64,000 bases of DNA from JAOSJL01 sp963704035. Lineage in GTDB: Bacteria; Actinomycetota; Acidimicrobiia; IMCC26256; JAOSJL01. Positions 10,494 to 18,409 of the stretch are shown here, in pieces; the stretch's first letter is position 1; every line of letters begins with the position of its first letter. The translations under genes were made by a program, and so were the position numbers. The stretch lies in NCBI GenBank assembly GCA_963704035.1, contig CAVPGR010000004.1:1612001-1676000 (forward strand), given 5' to 3'. The notes beneath the pieces are model-generated. The model searched no databases and was not told where the DNA came from. It saw only the letters and a program-made list of their open reading frames with translations.

Positions 10494-12518
10494 GTGGCGG
10501 TTCCCGATGATGTCGCAGCGCGCGTCGCCGAGTTGCGCGATGCGATAGCGGAGCACAACCGGCGGTACTACGAGCTCGACTCGCCCGTCATCGCTGACGC
10601 GGAATTCGACGAACTGATGCGGGAGCTGTCGGAGCTCGAACAGCAACACCCGGATCTCGTCACCCAGGATTCGCCCACCCGGCGTCCGGGCGGGCGTCCC
10701 ACCCGGCACTTCGCACCGGTCGAGCACCTCGAGCCGATGTTCTCCCTCGACAACGCGTTCGACGGAGAAGAACTCGCTGCCTGGGGTGAACGACTCGTTC
10801 GGCGCCTGGACGAACCCGCGTCCTTCGTCTGTGAGCCCAAACTCGACGGCGTCGCGATCTCACTTCTCTACGAAGGCGGCGCGTTGCGTCGCGCCGCCAC
10901 CCGCGGTGATGGAACAGTGGGAGAAGACGTCACCGCGAACGCGGCCACGATCGGCGACGTTCCGCACCGCCTCAGTGGCAAACGGGTTCCCGCCACTCTC
11001 GAGGTGCGCGGCGAGGTGTATCTCCCGCTTGCCGCCTTCGCGGAGCTCAACCGTCGTCAGGACGAGGCCGGGCTTCCCCGGTACGCGAACCCACGGAACA
11101 CCGGAGCGGGATCACTGCGCCAGAAGGACCCGACGGTCACCGCCGGCCGCGATCTCCATCTGTTCTGTTATCAGACCGGCGTTGTGACGGGAGCCCCGCC
11201 GCTGCCGACCCACTCCGACACACTCGTTTGGCTCGCCGAGCTCGGATTCCCCGTCGAACCCCACATCGAGTCAGCCGACACTCTCGACGAGGTCGCCTCC
11301 TACTGCGTGCGCATGCAGGAGCTGCGCCACGATCTCCCCTATGAGATCGACGGCGTCGTCGTGAAGGTCGACGAGCTCGACCAGCGCCATGCCCTCGGTT
11401 TCACGAGCAAGGCACCGCGGTGGGCGCTCGCGTACAAGTTCCCGCCCGAGGAGAAGACCACACGGCTGCTCGACATCATGGTCAGCATCGGGCGCACAGG
11501 GCGGGCGACACCCTTCGCATCCCTGGAGCCGGTCCATGTGGCGGGTTCCACGGTGGCACTCGCGACGTTGCACAACGCCGACGAGGTGACTCGCAAGGAC
11601 GTCCGGAAGGGGGACACCGTCGTCGTGCGCAAGGCCGGTGACGTCATCCCCGAGGTCGTCGGCCCGGTTCTGGAACGACGGCGCAAAGGTGCGCGCCGCT
11701 GGAAGTTTCCGAAGAGCTGCCCCGTGTGTGGGGAACCGCTGGTCCGGCTGGAGGGTGAGGTCGACCATCACTGTGTCAATTTCGAGTGTCCCGCACAGCG
11801 CGTGCAGCGCATCGTGCATTTTGCCGGGCGCTCCGCCATGGACATCGAGGGCCTGGGAGAGGAGCGCGTGGCCCAGTTCGTCGAGGCCGGGCTGTTGCGT
11901 GACGCGGGGGATGTCTACGCGCTGGCGCTCGAGGACCTTGTTTCCCTCGACCGCATCGGACAACAGTCGGCGCAGAACCTCCTGGAGGCGATCGAGGCCT
12001 CGAAGCAACGCCCCCTAGCCAAGCTTCTCGTTGGTCTCGGGATCCGGCACGTGGGGCCGGCCGTCGCGGTGGAACTGGCGGTTCGCCTGCGGCACCTCGA
12101 CGCGATCGGCGACGCTTCCGAAGAAGAACTGGCCGAGCTCGACGGAATAGGAGCCGTGATCGCGCAGAGCGTCATCCACTGGTTCGAGAGTGAGCACAAC
12201 ACGGAGCTCATCGCGAAACTGCGTGATGCGGGCGTCAACCTGCGCGGTCCGGAGGGCGGGCCGCGTGAGCGCGACGCGCCTCTCGGGGGTGTGACACTCG
12301 TCATCACCGGAACGTTCGCCGACCGCTCCCGCGACGACATCAAGGCTGCGCTGGTGGAACGGGGAGCGAAGGTGACCGGAAGCGTGTCGGGACGCACCGA
12401 CTATCTCGTGGCGGGGGACAACCCGGGCTCCAAACTCGCCAAAGCCGAGGACCTCGGGGTCGCGGTTCTCGACGACGCGGGCCTCGACGCCCTCCTGGCC
12501 GGAGAGACGCCGGACTGA
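10494..12518 (+). CDS. ligA: NAD-dependent DNA ligase LigA
   Basis: Seals nicks during replication and repair using NAD. The Ia domain region HNRRYYELDSPVIADAEFDE is at the N-terminus, and the adenylation lysine lies in CEPKLDGVAISL. The nucleotidyltransferase core continues through NPRNTGAGSLRQKDP and YEIDGVVVKVD. The OB fold holds SIGRTGRATP, the zinc finger CPVCGEPLVRLEGEVDHHC is followed by ECPAQ, helix-hairpin-helix repeats come next, and a BRCT domain (ITGTFADRSRDDIKA) closes the protein. All motifs are intact and 674 residues is standard. The stop codon lies inside a 13-bp tandem duplication. Confidence 0.97.
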   Translation: MAVPDDVAARVAELRDAIAEHNRRYYELDSPVIADAEFDELMRELSELEQQHPDLVTQDSPTRRPGGRPTRHFAPVEHLEPMFSLDNAFDGEELAAWGERLVRRLDEPASFVCEPKLDGVAISLLYEGGALRRAATRGDGTVGEDVTANAATIGDVPHRLSGKRVPATLEVRGEVYLPLAAFAELNRRQDEAGLPRYANPRNTGAGSLRQKDPTVTAGRDLHLFCYQTGVVTGAPPLPTHSDTLVWLAELGFPVEPHIESADTLDEVASYCVRMQELRHDLPYEIDGVVVKVDELDQRHALGFTSKAPRWALAYKFPPEEKTTRLLDIMVSIGRTGRATPFASLEPVHVAGSTVALATLHNADEVTRKDVRKGDTVVVRKAGDVIPEVVGPVLERRRKGARRWKFPKSCPVCGEPLVRLEGEVDHHCVNFECPAQRVQRIVHFAGRSAMDIEGLGEERVAQFVEAGLLRDAGDVYALALEDLVSLDRIGQQSAQNLLEAIEASKQRPLAKLLVGLGIRHVGPAVAVELAVRLRHLDAIGDASEEELAELDGIGAVIAQSVIHWFESEHNTELIAKLRDAGVNLRGPEGGPRERDAPLGGVTLVITGTFADRSRDDIKAALVERGAKVTGSVSGRTDYLVAGDNPGSKLAKAEDLGVAVLDDAGLDALLAGETPD

Positions 12519-12535
12519 CCTGCCGGACTGACCTG
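12510..12535 (+). repeat. 13-bp tandem duplication over the ligA stop codon
   Basis: CCGGACTGACCTG occurs twice head to tail (12510-12522 and 12523-12535). The duplication copies the TGA stop codon and the bases after it and does not alter LigA. It is a simple slippage-type microduplication. Confidence 0.8.
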
Positions 12536-12561
12536 CCGGGGGTGCCCCTGTAGCGGGGATT

Positions 12562-12604
12562 TTGCGGAGTGTGGCTTTCTTGGTACATTTGTCCGTATTG
12601 GACA
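12562..12604 (+). promoter_or_regulatory. Promoter with an adjacent inverted repeat, upstream of the surface hydrolase
   Basis: TTGCGG (12562-12567) and TACATT (12584-12589) are separated by 16 bp and form a plausible sigma-70-type promoter. Directly behind the -10 box is a perfect inverted repeat, TGTCC-GTATT-GGACA (12590-12604), where transcription would start. That placement suits a repressor operator or an initial-transcript hairpin. A CCCC/GGGG mini-hairpin followed by ATTTT at 12545-12563 may help end ligA transcription but is weak. Confidence 0.4.
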
Positions 12605-12662
12605 GGTAGGCCGCGCTTCCTTCATGGGTGGACAGCACAGGCCGGGGCGAACAGGAGCACGC

Positions 12663-15377
12663 GTGCGTCGGATCATGGTGGGTCTCGTGGCCGTGGCTTT
12701 CGTGGCGGTCGCCTGTGTTCCGCCGGGTCGGGTGGGGGGAGGGTCCGCCACTCCTGGCGCACCCTCGCCCGATGTTCCCTCCGACACGGCGCCGCCTGAC
12801 GGCACCGGTACGCCCGGTGAGGGTGAACCGAACCCGTCCGCGCCGCCTCCCGCTCCGGGTGACCGGACACCGGCGTGGCTCCAGAGCCTCATCGACGCGT
12901 TGACGCGCCGCAGCCGCTGCCCGTCTGACGGAGATCGCCGACGCGGCGAATGCCGCGACTCGCGGGTCCGGACGTGCCGAACGCACTCGACACGGCGGAG
13001 AACCCGACAACGCTCGATGGCCCACCGAGCCACCGCGCGGCGCCCCTGGTGGTGTCGTCACTCGACGCGCTGACGTGCAACCCGCTCGGGTTCGGTACCG
13101 TCGCCGCGTCCGGCGGCGGTTCGTGCGCCGTTCCGTGGCCGAGCGACCTGTTCCGCACCGCCGCCGGCGTGCTCGAGGTGCCTGACAGCATCCTCGACCC
13201 CGCCACGGTCGCGGAGTACCCCGCCTCGATCGCTCCCTCCAACGTGCTGAACGGATCCGACGGGTACCCGGCCCTGAGCCCGGTTCTCTTCGAGCTCGAC
13301 CAGCCGATCGATCCCGCCACCGTCCCCGCCGACGGCGGCAATGCCTTCGCCGTGTACGACACATCGACCGGCGCGCGCGTCCCGATCATCGTCGACCTCG
13401 ATCCCGATGCCGCGGTCCGCGGCTCTCCGAACACGATCATCCGCGCGTGGCCACGGGTGCGCTTCGAGTTCGGGCACACGTACGTGGCGGTGATCACCAA
13501 CTCGCTCGGTTCGGCCGGCACACCGTTCGCGCGCACTCCCGGTGTCGACGAGGCGCTCGGCGGCACCGGTACGCCACTCGGAGATCACTACGACGCGCTC
13601 GTTGGCTCCCGTCGACGCCGAGTTCTCCCGTGATGATGTTCTGTCCCTGACCGACTTCACCATCCGTTCGGAGGCCGACGCCGTCGGCGACGTGGAGGCG
13701 ATGGTCGCCACTGTCGACGCGCAGCCCCACGCCGTCACGATCCAGTCGGTCGACTGGAACTTCCTGCTTCCCGGTGTCGACTCGATCGTGCACGGCACTG
13801 TCGACCTCACCGACTTCCGTGACAGCAACGGTGAGCTCCACTACCAGGCCGGCGACCAGGGGAAGTCCCAGGTCGTGCCGTTTCTGCTCGCCCTCCCGAG
13901 GGTTCCCGCCGGTCGCTCCGTTCCGATCGCGATCTACGGCCACGGCCTCGGCTTCTACAAGGAGACCTTCCTCGCCGCCGTAATCGCCAACGGCCCACGG
14001 GGGGTCGCCACAATCAGCATCGACCAACCGAACCACGGCGAACGTGTGGTGCCGGGAGACCCCAACAAGCAGCAGATCTTCGATCTGCTGTCGCCCGACG
14101 ACACCGGGCGGGCAGTCTCGATCCCCGCGCAGTCGGTAGTGGACCACGCGTCGCTGCTCAAGGCGGTGGAGACAGAGCTTGCCGATCTCGACGTCGCTCC
14201 CTTCTCTCTCTTCGGTGACAACGGCGACGGCACGCCCGACATCGACACGGAGCGCATCATCTACGAAGGCACGTCGCTCGGTGGCGTCCTCGGCGTCCCG
14301 TTCGTTGCGATGAGCCCGCGCATCGATGCAGCATTTCTCCAGGTGGCGGGTCTCGGCGTCACGCACGTCCTCAACGAGTCGAACTACTGGACCAAGGAGG
14401 GTCAGGCGTTCGGCGGGATCGTGGCCGAAAACGCGTCTCCCGGAGACTCGGCGGCGTTGCTGGCGATCGCCCAGCAGCTCGTCGACGGTGGTGATGGTAC
14501 GAACGTGGCGCACCGACTCGCCGACCACGCGCAACCCGTCGAACTCGTCTACGCGCACGGGGACGAGACTGTTCCGAACTTCGCCAGTGAGCGTCTGATC
14601 GCCTTGGCGGATCTTCCGCTCTACGGACTCCAGCAGTACGCGATCCCGTGGCTGCCGGATCCACTGCCGCAACCCGATCGTCCCGCCGACGGCCAGGGGG
14701 CGTTCCAGATCGATCCGGGTCTGTTCAGCATCATCTCGACTCACCTCTCGTTCCTGACCGGTCCACCGATGACCGAGTTCGACATCTGGCTTCGCGACCG
14801 CTTCCGCGCCGAGCCGCCGACCACTGCGTCGCTGACGGTGCTCCAGATCACCGAGCCCGCCGGCGGGACGGGCTTCGAGTTCGCCCTCGACGACACGGAC
14901 CCGTTCACGCTCGACCACGGCGGAACCGTGACGCTGGACGAGTTGGCGCCGGGAGTGCACACGATCGCCACCACGGCGCCCGACGGCTGGACGATGAGTG
15001 ATCTGGTCTGCACGGTGACCGGTGATGGGCCCGACCCCGTTGTCGACGTGACGGCAGGCACGGCGACACTGGAACTGGGCGCGGGCGACGACGCGGAATG
15101 CCGCTTCACGGCCGCTGCCGACGAGGAGCCACCCTCCACGACCGGGCCTTCGACGACCGGGCCCCCGACGACCGGGCCTCCCGGTACCGAACCGCCCACC
15201 ACCGCTCCGCCGGAGGTGGAAGGCACGACGGTTACGGAAGGCTCGAATCCGACCGGCGGCGAACTGCCCTTCACCGGAGCACTCGGAGGCTGGCTTCTGC
15301 CCCTCGGCATCGCGCTACTCGCGGGTGGCGTGGTTCTCGTCGGCACAGCGCGAGCCCGACGAGGTTCGAGCGTCTGA
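12663..15377 (+). CDS. Large surface-anchored alpha/beta hydrolase with lipobox and LPFTG sorting signal (three frameshifts)
   Basis: Extracellular hydrolase of about 900 residues. The GTG at 12663 follows CAGGAGCACGC and opens a lipoprotein signal peptide (MVGLVAVAFVAVAC). A Pro-rich linker leads to a catalytic region with IYGHGLGFYK, the nucleophile-elbow-like YEGTSLGGVLG (Ser), and VYAHGDETVPN as a possible acid or His segment. A SpaA/prealbumin-like beta domain follows (TEPAGGTGFEFAL), then TTGP repeats, and the C-terminus is a classic sortase signal: LPFTG, a hydrophobic helix and RARRG. Three single-base insertions, near 12901-12911, 12955-12975 and 13603, must be removed to read through. 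Substrate unknown; ester or lipid cleavage is a guess from the fold. Confidence 0.7.
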
Positions 15378-15380
15378 GGA

Positions 15381-15881
15381 TCAACCGCCGACGCGGAAGT
15401 CCCAGGTGAACGACTCGGCATCGGCGCGGCTGCCCGTGCGCGGCCAGTAGACGACGGTCGCGCTGTGGGTTCCGGGCTCGAAACGGGAGAGTTCCTGGTC
15501 GTTACCCGGTCGGAACTCGAAGACCCCGAGGTCGGCGGTTCCCGTGATCTGGTCCTCGGGAATCTCGTGGCCGTCGATCACGAGCACGCCGGTCATGTCG
15601 TCGCGCAGGTCGACCTGGACGCTGCTGTTGGAGCTCGTGAGGCCACCTTCGACAGGAACGGTCGACTCGATCGCTCCCGGAAGTGGCGCCCGTTCGTCAC
15701 CCTGTTGGGTGGCCAACCCTGCCCAGATCAGGAGATTCGCGGCGAGGAGTAGTCCGGCGACGACGATCACGACGCGCCACGGATTCCGCTGAGTGCGTGC
15801 CTTCACCACATCAGCGACGGTACCCGGCGTTGCCGCGTCCCTGACCAACGGGGCCGGTACCGTGGATCGAGCCATGACCAT
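15381..15881 (-). CDS. Single-pass membrane protein with extracytoplasmic beta-rich domain
   Basis: Up to 166 residues: a short basic head (ARTQRNPWR), one membrane segment (VVIVVAGLLLAANLLIWAGL), then an outside domain with VQVDLRDDMTGVLVIDGHEI and FEPGTHSATVVYWPRTGS that reads like an Ig-like beta sandwich. It ends three bases from the convergent surface hydrolase. The ATG at 15881 overlaps the divergent kinase start at 15874, so the paired GTG codons at 15804-15809, just before KARTQRN, are an attractive alternative start that leaves room for promoters. Function unknown. Confidence 0.6.
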   Translation of the reverse strand: MVMARSTVPAPLVRDAATPGTVADVVKARTQRNPWRVVIVVAGLLLAANLLIWAGLATQQGDERAPLPGAIESTVPVEGGLTSSNSSVQVDLRDDMTGVLVIDGHEIPEDQITGTADLGVFEFRPGNDQELSRFEPGTHSATVVYWPRTGSRADAESFTWDFRVGG

Positions 15882-17748
15882 GAGTGGAGTCTCAGACCTG
15901 GTCGGGACCGTACTGGCCGACCGGTATCGATTGCGCGTCCCGATCGGGACAGGTGGTGGCGGTCGGGTCTACCTCGCCGACGACATCCGGCTCCGGCGTC
16001 GGGTGGCGGTGAAGGTCCTGCACGCCGCCCTGGCTGAGGACGCGGGATTCCTGCGGCGTTTCCGCGCCGAGGCACAGCTCGCCGCGTCTCTCCACCACCC
16101 CAACATCATGGCCGTTTACGACTGGGGCAACGACGGGCTCCCGTTCATGGTTCTGGAGTACCTCGCCGGAGGCAGCCTGCGCAGCATGCTCGACGGCGGC
16201 GTCCGCCTTTCGCCGGCGCAGGCAGCGCACGTGGGGCGTGAGGTCAGCGCGGCACTCGAACACGCGCAGGAGCGCGGGCTCGTCCACCGCGACATCAAGC
16301 CGGCGAACCTGCTGTTCGACGAACACGGCATCGTGCGGGTGGCCGACTTCGGGCTGGCTCGCGCGCTCGCTGAAGCGAGCTGGACCGAACCGGCCGGCGC
16401 GGTCCTCGGCACCGCGCGTTACGCCGCGCCCGAACAGGGTCTCGGGACACCTCTCGACGGACGCGCCGACCTCTACGCCCTCTCGCTCGTCCTGGTGGAG
16501 TCGGTGACGGGTCGGGTTCCCGGGGTCGCGGACACGCCCATCGGAACGTTGGCCGGACGAGCCCGGCGCTCGGTGGTCGCACCCGAGGAGATGGGACCGT
16601 TGAGCGCGGTCGTGGAAAGGGCCGGGCGGACCGAACCCGACGAGCGCTATCCCGATGCCACGACGATGAGGTCGGCCCTCGAAGATGCAGCGGAGGCCCT
16701 TCCCCCGCCGGCGCCGCTCACCCTGGTGGCGGCGGGCGCGGTGGCCGAAGACGCCAACCCGACCCAGATGCGCTCGGGCACGGCTTCGGAGGCCGCCTCG
16801 ACCGTGTTCGACCAGGACGCCGACGCCGAGCCGATGGGTGTCGACGACCAGCTCGAGGAAGCGTCCACCGGCCGTCGGCTCACGCCCTGGATTATCGGAG
16901 CCGTCATCCTCGCCGCGCTGGGCGCGGCCGCGTTCGCCCTGTTCCAGACACCGACAGCCACCGTCCCCGCTCCCCAGCTCGTCGGTCTCACTACCGACGC
17001 GGCCGGCCAGGTGGCCGATGAGGTCGGGGTGTCGATCGACGTCGTCGAGGAGATCGAGGCTGCGGAGCCCGCGGGCACGATCCTGGAGCAGAGACCCGCT
17101 GCGGGAGCGTTCATGAACGACGACGGCACCGTGAGCCTCACGGTGTCGAGCGGGCCGCCGCCGGTCGCGATTCCGACCGTGACGGGGCTCGCTGTGGAGG
17201 AGGCGATCCGCGAACTCGAGGACGCGGGATTCCTCGTGGGGGAACAGGCGCGCGAACCATCCGAGGACGTTCCTGCCGACGTGGTCATCAGCCAGGATCC
17301 CCCGGCCGGGAAAGAGGTGGTGAGCGGTTCGAAGATCAACATCCTCATCAGCGACGGCCCACCGCTGCGCACCGTGCAGGATCTGGCCGGTTCCAGCTAC
17401 GACGAGGCGGCGGCGGCCCTGGAGGGAATCGGGCTGGTCCCCGAGCGCGCGGACGAGTTCAGCGATGACGTGCCGTCGGGACAGGTGATCGGCACCACGC
17501 CCGCGGCCGGGGAGCCGGCGGAACGGGGATCGACCGTGACGGTCCGGGTGAGCAAGGGTCCCGATCTCATCCCCGTGCCCGAGGTCGTCGGTCTCGGAAT
17601 CGACGCTGCCACGGCGAAGTTGGAGGCGAACGGTCTGGGCTTCGACGTCGACACCACCAACTTCACACCCGGAGCCCCTGTGGCGACTCAGAGCCCGGCA
17701 CCGGGCACCGAAGTCAAGCGCGGGGCCACGGTCACGATCGCTTTTTGA
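15874..17748 (+). CDS. pknB: Membrane Ser/Thr protein kinase with four PASTA repeats (PknB type)
   Basis: Kinase that couples cell-wall signals to cytoplasmic phosphorylation. Kinase core: glycine loop GTGGGGRVYLA, VAVKVLHA (ATP lysine), HRDIKPANLLF, DFGLAR and the APE motif in YAAPEQ, all intact. After an acidic linker comes one membrane helix (WIIGAVILAALGAAAFALF) and four outside PASTA repeats ending at the C-terminus, each with a P-x-V/L-x-G opening and a final x-V-S-x-G-P type strand. 624 residues from the ATG at 15874, which precedes the conserved DRYRLRVPIG. The usual pbp/rodA/stp neighbours are absent, so this is not the canonical division-cluster copy. Confidence 0.93.
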   Translation: MTMSGVSDLVGTVLADRYRLRVPIGTGGGGRVYLADDIRLRRRVAVKVLHAALAEDAGFLRRFRAEAQLAASLHHPNIMAVYDWGNDGLPFMVLEYLAGGSLRSMLDGGVRLSPAQAAHVGREVSAALEHAQERGLVHRDIKPANLLFDEHGIVRVADFGLARALAEASWTEPAGAVLGTARYAAPEQGLGTPLDGRADLYALSLVLVESVTGRVPGVADTPIGTLAGRARRSVVAPEEMGPLSAVVERAGRTEPDERYPDATTMRSALEDAAEALPPPAPLTLVAAGAVAEDANPTQMRSGTASEAASTVFDQDADAEPMGVDDQLEEASTGRRLTPWIIGAVILAALGAAAFALFQTPTATVPAPQLVGLTTDAAGQVADEVGVSIDVVEEIEAAEPAGTILEQRPAAGAFMNDDGTVSLTVSSGPPPVAIPTVTGLAVEEAIRELEDAGFLVGEQAREPSEDVPADVVISQDPPAGKEVVSGSKINILISDGPPLRTVQDLAGSSYDEAAAALEGIGLVPERADEFSDDVPSGQVIGTTPAAGEPAERGSTVTVRVSKGPDLIPVPEVVGLGIDAATAKLEANGLGFDVDTTNFTPGAPVATQSPAPGTEVKRGATVTIAF

Positions 17749-17797
17749 ACCATGGCCCGCGTGTCGGCGTGGGACTAGCCCGCACGATCGTCCCTCT

Positions 17798-17844
17798 CGT
17801 GGGCTTTTGCCCGGCGGCCCACGGAGAGCCACGATTTTCTTTTT
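17798..17844 (+). terminator. Possible terminator after pknB
   Basis: CGTGGGC (17798-17804) pairs perfectly with GCCCACG (17817-17823). A T-rich stretch, ATTTTCTTTTT, follows at 17834-17844. The T-run starts 10 bp past the stem, which is far for an intrinsic terminator, so this is a weak call. It lies about 50 bp behind the kinase stop. Confidence 0.35.
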
Positions 17845-17848
17845 GGGA

Positions 17849-18117
17849 GTCTCAGGACCGTCCGCGCGCGCACAGTGACGAACCCGAGGCCTTGTGGACG
17901 GGGAGTCGTGGAGTCCGCGTGCGGGAGGTCATAGCCCGATCTAGCTATGCGTCTATGGGGTTGACCTCTCCACAGGCCAATGTTCTTCTGAGCTTGCTCG
18001 AAACACGCCGCTTGGTCATTCGTCCCACGGCACATAGCCGACATGGGGGGCGAGCGGGCCAGACGGCAGATATCGCAGAAAGTGGTCACAAGGGGTCGGA
18101 ATGCCAGGGTCGCAGTC
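17849..18117. other. Intergenic stretch without a convincing gene
   Basis: Between the pknB terminator region and the small gene at 18118 the sequence is less GC-rich than its surroundings, and short frames on both strands lack start signals or recognisable protein sequence. TTGACC near 17962 resembles a -35 box but no good -10 box follows at the right distance. I see no RNA gene. Confidence 0.5.
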
Positions 18118-18342
18118 ATGATCGTTCGACGGTTCTCGCAGGGCGCGACCAAGGCGCCTCCCGTGTCCCGCCCCGGGAACGGCTACGGACGCCCGAGCCG
18201 TTCCGGTCCGGCTGTGGCCTGGAATCGTGAGGCTCTGGCCTGGCGCCGCTCCCTCGCCTCCCTTCGCGACTTCGACGCACTTTTCGAGGATCGCCGGGCG
18301 ATCGACCTCACCGCCGGAGAACGGTCCGCGCTGCACGACTGA
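18118..18342 (+). CDS. Small hypothetical protein
   Basis: A possible 74-residue protein starting at an ATG with CAGGG about ten bases upstream. Third codon positions are mostly G or C as in real genes here, and the second half reads as an amphipathic helix (WRRSLASLRDFDALFEDR). The first half is basic and Gly/Pro-rich. No domain is recognised. It ends about 70 bp before the large membrane protein and might be in its operon. Confidence 0.45.
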   Translation: MIVRRFSQGATKAPPVSRPGNGYGRPSRSGPAVAWNREALAWRRSLASLRDFDALFEDRRAIDLTAGERSALHD

Positions 18343-18409
18343 CCGAACCCTGGCCGCAACCCCCGAGAGACCCCTGGGTGGCCCCAGGAGCCGTTGAGGG
18401 CGAGCACGG

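Noticed and set aside
15131..15185. Short direct repeats near the end of the surface hydrolase
   Set aside because: They encode the TTGP stalk in frame and are ordinary for wall-anchored proteins.
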